Of a stretch of DNA of 64,000 nt, positions 29,970 through 41,783 are shown one piece after another (position 1 is the stretch's first letter; each line of letters begins with the position of its first letter). The notes under the pieces are model-generated. The model was not told where the DNA came from. It saw only the letters and a program-made list of their open reading frames with translations, and ran no database searches. The translations under genes were made by a program, and so were the position numbers. The stretch covers positions 20,910 to 84,909 of the forward strand of contig NZ_JXAG01000049.1 of assembly GCF_000814905.1 (NCBI RefSeq), written 5' to 3'. The DNA is from Enterobacter sp. Bisph1. GTDB taxonomy: Bacteria; Pseudomonadota; Gammaproteobacteria; Enterobacterales; Enterobacteriaceae.

Positions 29970-31121
29970 TTAAGGTTTTAGCCACTTATCCAGCCACGGA
30001 AACACTTCCTCCTGCTGTTCCTTATAAAAAACGTGTCCCAGTTGCGGCCAGCTTTTGGTCACCAGCCTGTCGTCTGCCTGCTGTGACGACCAAACGCGGT
30101 GAGCTTTATCAAACGCCTCTGTTACCGCCTCCGCCGGGAATAGCGTATCTTTGCCGCCGCTAAAAATCAGCATCGGTTTTGGCGCCGCGATGCTGGCGAT
30201 ATCGGGAATATCCATTCGAGCGGGCATGCCCGGGTGCAGCATATAAAACGCCGACTGGCCGCGCAGCACGTTGTTGCCGGGCTGCATCAGACCGTTATAG
30301 GTGCCAAACCACGAAATGACGGCGGTAGCGGCGACTTTATCGCTCAGTGCTGCCAGCTGCCAGGCGCGAAAACCGCCCATAGAAAAGCCGAGTACGCCAA
30401 CCCGTTGCGGATCAACTCCCGGTAGCGCGGCAATAAAATCGACGGTACGCATATCTTCATAGGCCACTTCGCCCGCCAGCGATCGACCCAGATTGAAGTA
30501 GTTGCTGGCTAACGCCTGCTGTTGCTCATACACCATCGGTCCGCGATCGCCAAAGCCTGGGCTGTCGATAGCGATAACGGCATAGCCCCGGCTAGCCAGC
30601 TCATCGCCAATAAATTTACCGCTGAAGAATTTGTCCGCCCAGGCCTGGGCGCTGGTAAGCTTTTCTTTGTCGCCCCAGGGACGAATCAATTTCTCTTTGC
30701 CGATATCAAACTTCGAACCATGATCGTGCAGCAGTACCATCGCCGGATGTGGGCCGGGGGATTTCGGCATCAGCAGCAGGGCAGAAATACGATTATCATC
30801 GGTGATATTGATCGCCAGTTTTTCAGCCGTATAGCTGCCGCGATCTTCTTTTGCTATCGACTGTGGCGCAAAAGGTTTTGTCGCATCGGGGGTAAGCAGG
30901 GCGTGACGAAGAAGCTGGCGGCTATGGGTTTGCCAGTGATGAAAGTCATTGAAATTTCCCGATAGCCAGGAGTCGGGATAGCGCATTTGCGCTTTCATTG
31001 CAGGCCAGCTTGCCGGGAGATTGCCTTCGACAATCCCCTCTTTTTGCCACGTCTCTTGTGCCCAGACAGGGGCGGAAGCCAACAGCGCAAGGGCCAGCGG
31101 CAGCGCACGACATAACTTCAT
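29970..31121 (-). CDS. Secreted alpha/beta-hydrolase (dienelactone hydrolase/acetyl-xylan-esterase-like)
   Basis: Predicted periplasmic hydrolase of 383 aa. A Sec signal peptide (MKLCRALPLALALLASAPVWAQ) is followed by a large alpha/beta-hydrolase domain. The catalytic triad is readable: nucleophile Ser in GVLGFSMGGFRAW, acid Asp in FSGGKDTLFPAE, and His in LGHVFYKEQ. The substrate is unknown; esters are likely. Two ATGs are adjacent (31124 and 31121); the second has better spacing from AGGAG. The gene sits alone between rluC and yceF, where E. coli has nothing, so it is an accessory insertion or a lineage-specific loss in E. coli. Confidence 0.85.
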   Translation of the reverse strand: MKLCRALPLALALLASAPVWAQETWQKEGIVEGNLPASWPAMKAQMRYPDSWLSGNFNDFHHWQTHSRQLLRHALLTPDATKPFAPQSIAKEDRGSYTAEKLAINITDDNRISALLLMPKSPGPHPAMVLLHDHGSKFDIGKEKLIRPWGDKEKLTSAQAWADKFFSGKFIGDELASRGYAVIAIDSPGFGDRGPMVYEQQQALASNYFNLGRSLAGEVAYEDMRTVDFIAALPGVDPQRVGVLGFSMGGFRAWQLAALSDKVAATAVISWFGTYNGLMQPGNNVLRGQSAFYMLHPGMPARMDIPDIASIAAPKPMLIFSGGKDTLFPAEAVTEAFDKAHRVWSSQQADDRLVTKSWPQLGHVFYKEQQEEVFPWLDKWLKP

Positions 31122-31206
31122 CATCTCTCCTTAAATTAAAACGACGTTTTAATATTGATGAAGAATGTAGTGATTGCTTAAAAAAGAATCTGTGATCGGC
31201 AAAGCA

Positions 31207-31791
31207 TTAGTTTAACAACGGGTTACACTCTTCGCGGCGCAGCATCTGACAGAGCGCAATCAGCGGCAAACCCACCAGCGTATTAGGATCGCGTCCCTCA
31301 AGCCGTTCGAAAAGCGTGATGCCTAACCCTTCGCTTTTGAAACTGCCGGCGCAACTGAGCGGGTGCTCTTTGCGCACATAATTTTCGATCTCTTGTTCGC
31401 TTAAGTGGCGAAAATGCACGTCGAAGGGTTCGCATTCCGTCTGGCAATGACCTGTAACGGTATTTAACAGCGCAAGGCCAGTATAAAAGGTCACAATATT
31501 GCCGCTGGCCTTGAGCAACTGCTGGCACGCGTTTTCAACGGTGTGCGGTTTGCCGGCGATTTCGCCATCCAGTACGCAAACCTGATCGCTGCCAATTATT
31601 AAATGTTGCGGGTAAAGGTGGGCCAGCGAGTGGGCTTTTTCTTGTGCCAGCCTTAATACCAGATGGCGTGGCGTTTCGCCTGGATGAGGCGTTTCGTCGG
31701 TTTGTGGCGCGGCACACTCAAAGGGTAAACCGAGCTTGTCGAGCAGGGCGCGTCGCCAGGGCGAAGTGGAAGCAAGGATAATTTGCGACAT
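31207..31791 (-). CDS. yceF: Maf-family 7-methyl-GTP pyrophosphatase YceF
   Basis: Nucleotide pyrophosphatase of the Maf/HAM1-like group (194 aa, as in E. coli); the YceF branch prefers 7-methyl-GTP and acts as a house-cleaning enzyme. The N-terminal [20 protein letters not shown] loop and the conserved [18 protein letters not shown] segment carry the metal and nucleotide-binding residues. It is divergent from yceD. Confidence 0.93.
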   Translation of the reverse strand: MSQIILASTSPWRRALLDKLGLPFECAAPQTDETPHPGETPRHLVLRLAQEKAHSLAHLYPQHLIIGSDQVCVLDGEIAGKPHTVENACQQLLKASGNIVTFYTGLALLNTVTGHCQTECEPFDVHFRHLSEQEIENYVRKEHPLSCAGSFKSEGLGITLFERLEGRDPNTLVGLPLIALCQMLRREECNPLLN

Positions 31792-31894
31792 ATTTTTTTC
31801 ACCAAATATGGCTTAACAATGCCAGGCATTTTAAACTGTAGGCCGCAATGTGTGCGAATTATTGGCAAAAGGCAACCGCAGGCTGCCTTTTTCT

Positions 31895-32454
<560 letters not shown>

Positions 32455-32458
32455 TTAA

Positions 32459-32643
<185 letters not shown>

Positions 32644-32644
<1 letters not shown>

Positions 32645-32661
32645 TCACGCGCAAGCGTGAT
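32644..32661 (+). repeat. GNRA-loop hairpin after rpmF
   Basis: ATCACGC-GCAA-GCGTGAT is a 7-bp stem with a GCAA tetraloop beginning in the rpmF stop codon. It may protect the upstream mRNA or act as a processing site. No T run follows, so it is not a terminator. Confidence 0.7.
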
Positions 32662-32674
32662 GAAGCTTAGTGAG

Positions 32675-32703
32675 GATTTCCCCGCGTAAGCGGGGATATA
32701 CCG
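32675..32703 (+). repeat. Solitary 29-nt element resembling a type I-E CRISPR repeat
   Basis: The 29-nt segment has the core TCCCCGC-GTAA-GCGGGGA followed by TATACCG. By eye it matches the enterobacterial type I-E repeat (GTGTTCCCCGC, then a 3-4 nt loop, GCGGGGATAAACCG) at about 24 of 29 positions. There is no second copy nearby, no spacer and no cas gene. It may be chance, since it is also a simple hairpin in the rpmF-plsX gap. Confidence 0.4.
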
Positions 32704-32723
32704 AACGAGGCTGCGACGATACC

Positions 32724-33812
32724 TTGACACGTCTAACCCTGGCGTTAGATGTCATGGGGGGAGATTTCGGCCCATCCGTGACAGTGCCTGCAGCTTTGCA
32801 GGCACTGAATTCTAATTCGCAACTCAACCTTCTTTTAGTCGGCGATCCCGACGCTATCACGCCATTACTTGCCAAAGCTGATTTCGAGCAACGCTCTCGT
32901 TTGCTTATTGTTCCTGCACAGTCAGTTATTGCCAGTGATGCGCGCGCAGCGCAGGCGATCCGTAATAGCCGCGGCACCTCAATGCGCATGGCGCTTGAGC
33001 TGGTTAAAGAAGGGCGCGCTCAGGCCTGCGTCAGCGCAGGCAACACCGGCGCGCTAATGGGGCTGGCGAAAATGCTGCTCAAGCCCTTAGAAGGGATTGA
33101 GCGTCCTGCGTTGGTGACGGTGCTGCCGCACCAACAGAAAGGCAAAACCGTGGTGCTGGATCTTGGCGCTAACGTTGATTGTGATAGCACTATGCTGGCG
33201 CAGTTTGCGGTGATGGGCGCGGTGATGGCCGAAGAGATCCTCGGCATTGCCACGCCGCGCGTGGCGCTGCTGAATATTGGCGAAGAAGAGACCAAAGGGC
33301 ACGATAGCATTCGCGATGCCGCAGTAATATTACGCGCGATGCCCGCAATGAATTACATTGGTTATCTTGAAGCAAATGAACTATTGACTGGCAAAACGGA
33401 TGTACTGGTTTGTGACGGATTTACAGGAAACGTTACATTAAAAACCATGGAAGGCGTGGTCAGAATGTTCCTTTCACTGCTGAAATCGCAGGGGGAAGGA
33501 AAAAAAAGGTCGTGGTGGCTGATTTTATTAAAGCGTTGGTTACAAAAAAGCCTGACAAGGCGATTCAGTCACCTCAACCCCGACCAGTATAATGGCGCCT
33601 GTCTGTTAGGATTGCGCGGCACCGTGATTAAGAGTCACGGCGCAGCCAATCAGCGCGCATTTAGCGTCGCTATTGAGCAGGCAGTGCAGGCGGTGCAGCG
33701 GCAGGTTCCACAACGGATCGCCGCTCGCCTCGAATCTGTGTATGCACCCTCGTCTTCGCAGCCCTCTGCGGGCGAAAACCAGAGCGTGTGTATATTACCC
33801 AAGAGTGACTGA
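32724..33812 (+). CDS. plsX: Phosphate acyltransferase PlsX
   Basis: Converts acyl-ACP to acyl-phosphate in phospholipid synthesis; peripheral membrane enzyme. The start is a TTG at 32724 ([22 protein letters not shown]), as in E. coli; upstream frames enter the hairpin region. Conserved blocks are [28 protein letters not shown], and [17 protein letters not shown]. The length is 362 aa against 356 in E. coli, and the last 25 residues (from [13 protein letters not shown]) differ fully from the E. coli tail. fabH follows after 6 bp. Confidence 0.95.
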   Translation: MTRLTLALDVMGGDFGPSVTVPAALQALNSNSQLNLLLVGDPDAITPLLAKADFEQRSRLLIVPAQSVIASDARAAQAIRNSRGTSMRMALELVKEGRAQACVSAGNTGALMGLAKMLLKPLEGIERPALVTVLPHQQKGKTVVLDLGANVDCDSTMLAQFAVMGAVMAEEILGIATPRVALLNIGEEETKGHDSIRDAAVILRAMPAMNYIGYLEANELLTGKTDVLVCDGFTGNVTLKTMEGVVRMFLSLLKSQGEGKKRSWWLILLKRWLQKSLTRRFSHLNPDQYNGACLLGLRGTVIKSHGAANQRAFSVAIEQAVQAVQRQVPQRIAARLESVYAPSSSQPSAGENQSVCILPKSD

Positions 33813-33818
33813 GCGTAC

Positions 33819-34772
33819 ATGTATACAAAGATTATTGGTACCGGCAGTTATCTGCCTGAGCAGGTTCGAACCAATGCTGATTTAGAGAAGATGGTTGAAA
33901 CCTCAGATGAGTGGATTGTCACCCGTACGGGGATCCGTGAGCGCCGTATTGCGGGCGCAAATGAAACGGTTTCGACGATGGGCTATGAAGCCGCCAAACG
34001 CGCGCTTGAAATGTCCGGCATTGATAACGAACAGATTGGCTTGATCATTGTTGCAACGACCTCAGCAACGCACGCATTTCCAAGCGCAGCCTGCCAAATC
34101 CAGAATATGCTGGGCATCAAAGGCTGCCCGGCTTTTGACGTCGCCGCGGCCTGTGCAGGCTTCACCTACGCCTTAAGCATCGCCGATCAATATGTGAAAT
34201 CCGGTGCGGTGAAACATGCGCTGGTTATTGGTTCCGATGCGCTGGCGCGGACATTAGATCCTGCCGATCGCGGCACGATTATTCTGTTTGGCGATGGCGC
34301 GGGCGCCGTAGTGCTGGGGGCGTCTGAAGAGCAAGGGATCATTTCCACCCATATGCATGCCGACGGCAGTTACGGCGAGCTGCTGGCGCTGCCGAATCTC
34401 GATCGCGTGAACCCGGAAAACCCGACCTATTTAACCATGGCGGGTAACGAAGTGTTTAAAGTGGCGGTGACGGAGCTTGCGCATATTGTTGATGAAACCT
34501 TAGCCGCGAATAATCTTGAGCGCAGCGAGCTCGACTGGCTGGTGCCGCATCAGGCTAACCTGCGCATTATCAGCGCGACGGCGAAAAAACTGGGCATGTC
34601 GATGGATAACGTCGTCGTGACGCTGGATCGCCACGGTAATACCTCTGCGGCTTCGGTCCCTTGCGCCCTTGACGAAGCCGTTCGCGACGGCCGCATCAAA
34701 CCGGGGCAACTGGTCCTGCTGGAAGCATTCGGCGGCGGGTTCACCTGGGGCTCAGCGCTGGTTCGTTTCTGA
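33819..34772 (+). CDS. fabH: Beta-ketoacyl-ACP synthase III
   Basis: Condenses acetyl-CoA with malonyl-ACP to start fatty-acid synthesis (317 aa, as in E. coli). The thiolase-fold catalytic triad is present: Cys112 in [12 protein letters not shown], His244 in [11 protein letters not shown], and Asn274 in [12 protein letters not shown]. It lies in the plsX-fabHDG series, with fabD 18 bp downstream. Confidence 0.98.
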   Translation: MYTKIIGTGSYLPEQVRTNADLEKMVETSDEWIVTRTGIRERRIAGANETVSTMGYEAAKRALEMSGIDNEQIGLIIVATTSATHAFPSAACQIQNMLGIKGCPAFDVAAACAGFTYALSIADQYVKSGAVKHALVIGSDALARTLDPADRGTIILFGDGAGAVVLGASEEQGIISTHMHADGSYGELLALPNLDRVNPENPTYLTMAGNEVFKVAVTELAHIVDETLAANNLERSELDWLVPHQANLRIISATAKKLGMSMDNVVVTLDRHGNTSAASVPCALDEAVRDGRIKPGQLVLLEAFGGGFTWGSALVRF

Positions 34773-34790
34773 GTATTAAGGATAAAAATA

Positions 34791-35720
34791 ATGACGCAAT
34801 TTGCTTTTGTGTTCCCGGGACAAGGTTCCCAAACCGTCGGTATGTTGGCCGACATGGCCGCTGCTTATCCGGTCATTGAAGAGACATTCGCAGAAGCCTC
34901 TGCCGCGCTGGGTTACGATCTCTGGGCGCTGGTGCAACAAGGTCCGGCGGAAGAGCTCAATAAAACCTGGCAGACACAACCTGCGCTGTTAGCGGCTTCT
35001 GTTGCCCTGTGGCGCGTATGGCAGCAGCAGGGCGGTAAAACCCCTGCGCTGTTGGCCGGACATAGTCTGGGCGAATACTCTGCGCTGGTCTGCGCGGGCG
35101 TGATCGCTTTCGCTGATGCGGTGCGTCTGGTTGAGCTGCGCGGCAAATTTATGCAGGAAGCGGTTCCGGCAGGAACGGGCGCGATGTCCGCCATTATTGG
35201 TCTGGATGATGCGGCTATCGCGAAAGCCTGTGAAGAGTCAGCGCAGGGCGAGGTTGTATCTCCGGTGAACTATAATTCGCCGGGCCAGGTGGTTATCGCC
35301 GGTCATAAAGAGGCCGTTGAGCGCGCCGGTGCCGCGTGTAAAGCTGCGGGCGCAAAACGCGCGCTGCCGCTGCCGGTAAGCGTTCCGTCCCATTGCGCGC
35401 TGATGAAACCGGCGGCAGAAAAACTGGCCGCCGAGCTGAATAACATCACTTTTAACGCGCCGCAGATCCCCGTTGTCAACAACGTGGATGTGAAGTGCGA
35501 AACCACGCCAGAAGCGATTCGCGATGCGCTGGTGCGCCAGCTTTATAGCCCGGTGCAGTGGACGAAGAGCGTTGAGTTTATGGCCTCGCAGGGCGTTGAG
35601 CACCTGTATGAAGTTGGCCCGGGTAAAGTTCTCACCGGCCTGACTAAACGTATTGTTGATACCCTGACTGCATCTGCCCTCAACGAGCCGGCTGCTGTGT
35701 CAGAGGCACTTGCGCAATAA
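34791..35720 (+). CDS. fabD: Malonyl-CoA:ACP transacylase
   Basis: Transfers malonyl from CoA to ACP (309 aa, as in E. coli). The catalytic serine lies in GHSLGEYSALVCAG (about residue 92) and the catalytic His in VPSHCALMKPAAEKL (about residue 201). The N-terminal FVFPGQGSQTVGM motif forms part of the active site. ATGAC follows AAGGATAAAAATA. fabG starts 12 bp downstream. Confidence 0.98.
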   Translation: MTQFAFVFPGQGSQTVGMLADMAAAYPVIEETFAEASAALGYDLWALVQQGPAEELNKTWQTQPALLAASVALWRVWQQQGGKTPALLAGHSLGEYSALVCAGVIAFADAVRLVELRGKFMQEAVPAGTGAMSAIIGLDDAAIAKACEESAQGEVVSPVNYNSPGQVVIAGHKEAVERAGAACKAAGAKRALPLPVSVPSHCALMKPAAEKLAAELNNITFNAPQIPVVNNVDVKCETTPEAIRDALVRQLYSPVQWTKSVEFMASQGVEHLYEVGPGKVLTGLTKRIVDTLTASALNEPAAVSEALAQ

Positions 35721-35732
35721 AAGAGGAAGACC

Positions 35733-36467
35733 ATGAGTTTTGAAGGAAAAATCGCGCTGGTTACCGGCGCAAGTCGTGGTATTGGACGCGCTATTGCTGA
35801 AACGCTCGTCGCCCGCGGCGCGAAAGTTATCGGCACCGCCACCAGCGAGAGCGGCGCGCAAGCGATCAGCGATTATTTAGGCACGAACGGTAAAGGGCTG
35901 CAGTTAAATGTGACCGATACTGCATCTATCGAATCCGTGCTGGAAAACATTCGCGCAGAATTCGGCGAGATTGATATTCTGATCAATAACGCAGGGATTA
36001 CGCGCGATAACCTGCTGATGCGCATGAAAGACGATGAGTGGAACGATATTCTGAACACCAACCTTTCATCGGTTTTCCGCCTGTCAAAAGCGGTAATGCG
36101 CGCTATGATGAAAAAGCGTCATGGGCGTATTATCACTATCGGTTCTGTGGTTGGTACCATGGGAAATGCTGGTCAGGCCAACTACGCTGCGGCGAAAGCG
36201 GGTCTTATCGGTTTCAGTAAATCGCTGGCGCGAGAAGTTGCGTCCCGCGGTATTACGGTAAACGTTGTTGCTCCGGGTTTTATTGAAACGGACATGACGC
36301 GTGCGCTGTCTGACGATCAGCGTGCGGGTATTCTGGCGCAGGTCCCTGCGGGCCGTCTTGGTGGTGCACAGGAAATCGCCAACGCGGTTGCATTTTTAGC
36401 CTCTGACGAGGCGGGTTACATCACTGGTGAGACCCTGCACGTCAACGGCGGAATGTATATGGTTTAA
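35733..36467 (+). CDS. fabG: 3-oxoacyl-ACP reductase
   Basis: NADPH-dependent short-chain dehydrogenase (244 aa, as in E. coli) that performs the first reduction in each elongation cycle. The cofactor motif is TGASRGIGRAIAE near residue 12. The catalytic Ser lies in ITIGSVVGTMGNAG (about residue 138), and the Tyr-x3-Lys pair in QANYAAAKAGLIGFSK (Tyr151/Lys155). A 154-bp gap with its own promoter precedes acpP. Confidence 0.98.
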   Translation: MSFEGKIALVTGASRGIGRAIAETLVARGAKVIGTATSESGAQAISDYLGTNGKGLQLNVTDTASIESVLENIRAEFGEIDILINNAGITRDNLLMRMKDDEWNDILNTNLSSVFRLSKAVMRAMMKKRHGRIITIGSVVGTMGNAGQANYAAAKAGLIGFSKSLAREVASRGITVNVVAPGFIETDMTRALSDDQRAGILAQVPAGRLGGAQEIANAVAFLASDEAGYITGETLHVNGGMYMV

Positions 36468-36548
36468 CCACGATGAAAATTATTTGCGTTATTAGGGCGA
36501 AAGGCCTCAGAATAGCGTAAAATCGTGGTAAGAACTGCCGGGATTTAG

Positions 36549-36598
36549 TTGCAAATTTTTCAACATTTTATACACTACGAAAACCATCGCGAAAGCGA
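36549..36598 (+). promoter_or_regulatory. acpP promoter and leader hairpin
   Basis: TTGCAA, 16 bp, TACACT (36571-36576) gives a start near 36583. The leader then has the small hairpin TCGC-GAAA-GCGA (36587-36598) before the ribosome site AAGAGT. The segment looks almost identical to the E. coli acpP promoter, consistent with separate high-level acpP expression. Confidence 0.75.
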
Positions 36599-36621
36599 GT
36601 TTTGATAGGAAATTTAAGAGT

Positions 36622-36858
36622 ATGAGCACTATCGAAGAACGCGTTAAGAAAATTATCGGCGAACAGCTGGGCGTTAAGCAGGAAGAAGTTACCAACAATG
36701 CTTCCTTCGTTGAAGACCTGGGCGCTGATTCTCTTGACACCGTTGAGCTGGTAATGGCTCTGGAAGAAGAGTTTGATACTGAGATTCCGGACGAAGAAGC
36801 TGAGAAAATCACCACCGTTCAGGCTGCCATTGATTATATCAACGGCCACCAGGCGTAA
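36622..36858 (+). CDS. acpP: Acyl carrier protein
   Basis: Very acidic 78-aa carrier of growing acyl chains. The phosphopantetheine attachment serine is in [17 protein letters not shown] (Ser37 counting Met1). The sequence is essentially that of E. coli ACP. Its own promoter and a following attenuator-like hairpin allow higher expression than its neighbours fabG and fabF. Confidence 0.99.
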
Positions 36859-36870
36859 GTGAACATCTCC

Positions 36871-38191
<1,321 letters not shown>

Positions 38192-38209
38192 TCGACTAGC
38201 CGCATAATG

Positions 38210-38236
38210 AAGGCCCGCTTGTCGGGCCTTTTCTCT
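38210..38236 (+). terminator. Intrinsic terminator after fabF
   Basis: AAGGCCCG-CTTGT-CGGGCCTT is followed by TTCTCTTT, 18 bp past the fabF stop. Confidence 0.88.
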
Positions 38237-38307
38237 TTAGCGTTATCCTATTGTCCTTCGCTTTTCACCCTGCCAAACTGTCCAGCCAGAAAGATAAGGA
38301 GCTCTCT

Positions 38308-39123
38308 ATGTTCTTGATAAATGGCAAAGAGCAGCAATGGCTGGCCGCCAGCGATCGGGCGACGCAGTTCGGCGATGGTTGCTTTACCACCGCGCGTATC
38401 CTCGACGGGCAGATTCAGTTCTTAGATTTGCATCTGCAACGCCTGCGTCTTGCCTGTGAACGCTTGTTGATCCCCTTTCAAGACTGGGAGACGCTGGCGC
38501 AGGAGATGGCGCAGCTGGCCCATGGCAAAGCAGATGGCGTCGTTAAAGCGATCCTTAGCCGGGGTGCTGGCGGACGCGGTTATGGCAGTGCAGGGTGCGA
38601 ATCACCGACGCGTATGCTGTCGGTTTCGCCCGCGCCTGCGCATTATGCGCGCTGGCGTGAGCAGGGTGTCACGCTTGCCCTGAGCGAGGTTCGACTGGGG
38701 CGCAACCCCAGGCTCGCCGGCATCAAGCACCTTAATCGTCTGGAGCAGGTGCTTATTCGCGCCGGGCTGGAAGAGACCACAGCGGACGAAGCGCTGGTGC
38801 TTGATAGCGACGGCTGGCTGGTTGAGTGCTGCGCCGCTAATCTCTTCTGGCGCAAGGGCGATGAGGTGTTCACGCCGCGTGTGGATAACGCCGGAGTAAA
38901 CGGCATTATGCGGCAATATTGTTTGCGTCAGCTGGCAACTTCCGCTTTTCGCGTTGTCGAAGTCAATGCGCGGCCACAGGCGCTGGCGCAAGCCGATGAG
39001 GTGATGATTTGTAACGCGTTAATGCCGGTGGTTCCCGTCCGTGAGTGGGCAGAACTACGCTGGTCAGCGCGCGATTTGTACCATTTTTTAGCCCCTTTAT
39101 GTGAGCGCATACATCCGTTATGA
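38308..39123 (+). CDS. pabC: Aminodeoxychorismate lyase
   Basis: PLP enzyme of folate synthesis that releases pyruvate from 4-amino-4-deoxychorismate to give p-aminobenzoate (271 aa, E. coli 269). Fold type IV aminotransferase class: [16 protein letters not shown] near residue 16, the PLP lysine in [13 protein letters not shown] (about residue 159), and [16 protein letters not shown] near the C-terminus. The ATG at 38308 gives the family N-terminus MFLING; the reading frame opens 57 bp earlier but without homology. The stop overlaps the mltG start (ATGA). Confidence 0.95.
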   Translation: MFLINGKEQQWLAASDRATQFGDGCFTTARILDGQIQFLDLHLQRLRLACERLLIPFQDWETLAQEMAQLAHGKADGVVKAILSRGAGGRGYGSAGCESPTRMLSVSPAPAHYARWREQGVTLALSEVRLGRNPRLAGIKHLNRLEQVLIRAGLEETTADEALVLDSDGWLVECCAANLFWRKGDEVFTPRVDNAGVNGIMRQYCLRQLATSAFRVVEVNARPQALAQADEVMICNALMPVVPVREWAELRWSARDLYHFLAPLCERIHPL

Positions 39124-40142
39124 AGAAAATGTTACGCGTAGTGCTTCTCCTGCTGGTTGTGCTGGTCATTGCGGCGGGAGCAGGCGCCTGGAAAGTTCGC
39201 CAGTTGGCAAACAGCCAGATTCTGGTGAAAGAGGAAACCATATTTACGCTCCCTGCCGGAACCGGCCGCGTCGCGTTGGGCGAACTGCTGTACCGTGAAA
39301 AGGTGATTAATCGCCCGCGCGTATTCCAGTGGCTGCTGCGCCTGGAGCCCGATCTCTCCCATTTCAAAGCGGGGACCTATCGGTTAGTGCCGAAAATGAC
39401 CGTGCGCGAAATGCTGCAACTGCTGGAAAGCGGTAAAGAGGCGCAGTTCCCGCTACGTCTGGTGGAAGGGATGCGCCTGAGCGATTACCTCAAGCAACTG
39501 CGTGATGCGCCCTATATCAAGCACACGCTAAAAGATGATGATTATGCCACCGTTGCGCAGGCGCTTAGCATGGAGCATCCGCAGTGGGTGGAAGGCTGGT
39601 TCTGGCCGGATACCTGGATGTACACTGCCAATACCACCGATATCGCGTTACTCAAACGGGCGCATCAGAAAATGACGCGGGCCGTAGAGCAGGTATGGGA
39701 AGGACGGATGGAAGGGCTTCCCTATCAGGATCAGAACCAGCTGGTGACCATGGCGTCGATTATCGAAAAAGAGACGGCGGTCGCCAGCGAACGTGACCGG
39801 GTTGCCTCGGTCTTTATCAACCGCTTGCGCATCGGCATGCGTTTGCAGACGGATCCTACGGTGATCTACGGGTTGGGCGAGCGTTATAATGGTAAGCTGA
39901 CGCGCGCGGATCTTGAAGCGCCGACGGACTATAACACCTACGTGATTAGCGGCCTGCCGCCGGGACCTATCGCCACGCCCGGCGAAGCCTCGTTAAAGGC
40001 GGCGGCGCATCCGGCGAAAACACCGTATCTCTATTTTGTGGCGGATGGCAAAGGCGGTCACACCTTTAACACCAATCTTGCCAGTCATAACCGGTCAGTG
40101 CAGGACTATCTGAAAGTACTTAAGGAAAAAAATGGGCAGTAA
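39120..40142 (+). CDS. mltG: Endolytic peptidoglycan transglycosylase MltG
   Basis: Inner-membrane lytic transglycosylase (340 aa, as in E. coli YceG) that cuts nascent glycan strands and may set their length. One N-terminal membrane segment ([21 protein letters not shown]) is followed by a LysM-like region and the YceG catalytic domain with the conserved Glu in [21 protein letters not shown] (about residue 218). It overlaps pabC by 4 bp and tmk by 11 bp, so translation is coupled. Confidence 0.95.
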   Translation: MKKMLRVVLLLLVVLVIAAGAGAWKVRQLANSQILVKEETIFTLPAGTGRVALGELLYREKVINRPRVFQWLLRLEPDLSHFKAGTYRLVPKMTVREMLQLLESGKEAQFPLRLVEGMRLSDYLKQLRDAPYIKHTLKDDDYATVAQALSMEHPQWVEGWFWPDTWMYTANTTDIALLKRAHQKMTRAVEQVWEGRMEGLPYQDQNQLVTMASIIEKETAVASERDRVASVFINRLRIGMRLQTDPTVIYGLGERYNGKLTRADLEAPTDYNTYVISGLPPGPIATPGEASLKAAAHPAKTPYLYFVADGKGGHTFNTNLASHNRSVQDYLKVLKEKNGQ

Positions 40143-40773
40143 ATACATCGTTATCGAAGGGCTTGAAGGCGCGGGAAAAACAACGGCGCGCGATATCATC
40201 GTCCAGACGCTCAAAGAGTTGGGCGTTGGTGAGATGGTCTTCACCCGCGAACCGGGCGGTACGCTGCTGGCGGAAAAACTGCGCAGCCTGGTGCTGGATA
40301 TCCGCTCTGTGGGTGACGAAGTCATTACCGATAAGGCCGAAGTGCTGATGTTTTATGCTGCCCGCGTTCAACTGGTTGAAACGGTAATTAAGCCAGCCCT
40401 TGCGCGCGGCTGTTGGGTGATTGGCGATCGCCACGATCTCTCAACCCAGGCTTATCAGGGCGGCGGCCGCGGTATTGACCAGACAATGCTGGCTACGCTG
40501 CGTGATGCGGTGCTGGGTGATTTCCGCCCCGATTTGACGCTCTATCTCGATGTTACGCCGGAAGTTGGCCTGAAGCGCGCCCGCGCCCGTGGCGAATTGG
40601 ATCGTATCGAACAAGAGTCCCTCGATTTCTTCAATCGCACCCGCGCGCGTTACCTCGAACTGGCCGCGCAGGATAAGCGTATTCGTACCGTTGACGCGAC
40701 GCAGTCGCTGGAGCAGGTGAAAGCGGACATTCGTAACACCGTCAGCGCCTGGGTGCGGGAGCAGGGCGCATGA
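40132..40773 (+). CDS. tmk: Thymidylate kinase
   Basis: Phosphorylates dTMP to dTDP (213 aa, as in E. coli); essential for DNA synthesis. The P-loop is [13 protein letters not shown] (about residues 9-21), the substrate-binding [15 protein letters not shown] follows, and the lid region is [15 protein letters not shown]. It overlaps mltG upstream and holB downstream (ATGA). Confidence 0.97.
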   Translation: MGSKYIVIEGLEGAGKTTARDIIVQTLKELGVGEMVFTREPGGTLLAEKLRSLVLDIRSVGDEVITDKAEVLMFYAARVQLVETVIKPALARGCWVIGDRHDLSTQAYQGGGRGIDQTMLATLRDAVLGDFRPDLTLYLDVTPEVGLKRARARGELDRIEQESLDFFNRTRARYLELAAQDKRIRTVDATQSLEQVKADIRNTVSAWVREQGA

Positions 40774-41774
40774 AATGGTATCCGTGGCTGCGACCGGATT
40801 TTGAGCAACTGGTTGCCAGTTATCAGAGCGGGCGCGGGCACCACGCGTTATTGATTCATGCCCTGCCAGGAATGGGCGACGAAGCGCTGATTTACGCGAT
40901 CACGCGTTTCTTGTTGTGCCAGACGCCTGACGGTCATAAAAGCTGCGGTCAATGCCGCGGCTGTCAACTTATGCAGGCGGGTACGCACCCGGATTACTAC
41001 GTGCTGGCACCTGAAAAGGGGAAATCGGCGCTCGGTATCGACGCGGTGCGTGAGGTGAGCGAGAAACTTTACGACCATGCACGGCTGAGCGGTGCAAAAG
41101 TGGTATGGCTGGCCGATGCCGCCTCGTTGACGGACGCGGCGGCCAACGCCTTGCTAAAAACCCTGGAAGAGCCGCCCACGAACACCTGGTTCTTGCTGGG
41201 CTGCCGTGAGCCGGCAAAGCTGCTGGCCACCTTACGCAGCCGCTGCCGCCTGCACCACCTTGCGCCGCCTGCGGAGCAGTACGCCTGCAGCTGGCTTACG
41301 CGTGAAGTGGCGAGGCCGCAAGAGGCCTTGTTAACCGCCTTGCGCCTGTGTGCAGGCTCGCCGGGTGCCGCCCTTGCGCTATTGCAGGACGATATCTGGG
41401 CGCAACGGCAAATACTGTGTCAGGCAGTAGACAGCGCGTTAAGCAGCGGCGATTGGTTAGCCCTGTCGGGCGTACTGAATCATGACGGGGTCGCTGAGCG
41501 TTTACAGTGGCTTTCCGCGTTGCTGGTGGACGCCCTGAAACTACAACAAGGCGTGAGCTTGCTCAGTAATGTTGATGCGCTGGCGCTGGTACAAAAAATT
41601 GCGCAGCAGTTGTCGCAGGAGACGCTGCATGCGCAGTTGCATGCTATTTTTACCTGTCGTGAACAGTTACTCAGCGTAGTCGGGGTCAACCGGGAACTGC
41701 TGCTGACGGATCTGTTGTTAACTCTGGAACGTTACCAGCAAACGGGCGTAACGCTTCCGGTCTCCCATCTTTAA
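40770..41774 (+). CDS. holB: DNA polymerase III subunit delta prime
   Basis: Clamp-loader subunit (334 aa, as in E. coli) that helps open and load the beta clamp. AAA+-like fold without a functional Walker A motif, as is normal for delta prime. The four zinc-binding cysteines are visible in [21 protein letters not shown] (about residues 50-65), and the arginine-finger SRC motif in [13 protein letters not shown] (about 158). The start overlaps the tmk stop by 4 bp. Confidence 0.96.
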   Translation: MKWYPWLRPDFEQLVASYQSGRGHHALLIHALPGMGDEALIYAITRFLLCQTPDGHKSCGQCRGCQLMQAGTHPDYYVLAPEKGKSALGIDAVREVSEKLYDHARLSGAKVVWLADAASLTDAAANALLKTLEEPPTNTWFLLGCREPAKLLATLRSRCRLHHLAPPAEQYACSWLTREVARPQEALLTALRLCAGSPGAALALLQDDIWAQRQILCQAVDSALSSGDWLALSGVLNHDGVAERLQWLSALLVDALKLQQGVSLLSNVDALALVQKIAQQLSQETLHAQLHAIFTCREQLLSVVGVNRELLLTDLLLTLERYQQTGVTLPVSHL

Positions 41775-41783
41775 GAGAGTATT

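Noticed and set aside
32675..32703. CRISPR array
   Set aside because: Only one repeat-like unit exists, with no spacer, second repeat or cas gene; listed as a solitary repeat instead.
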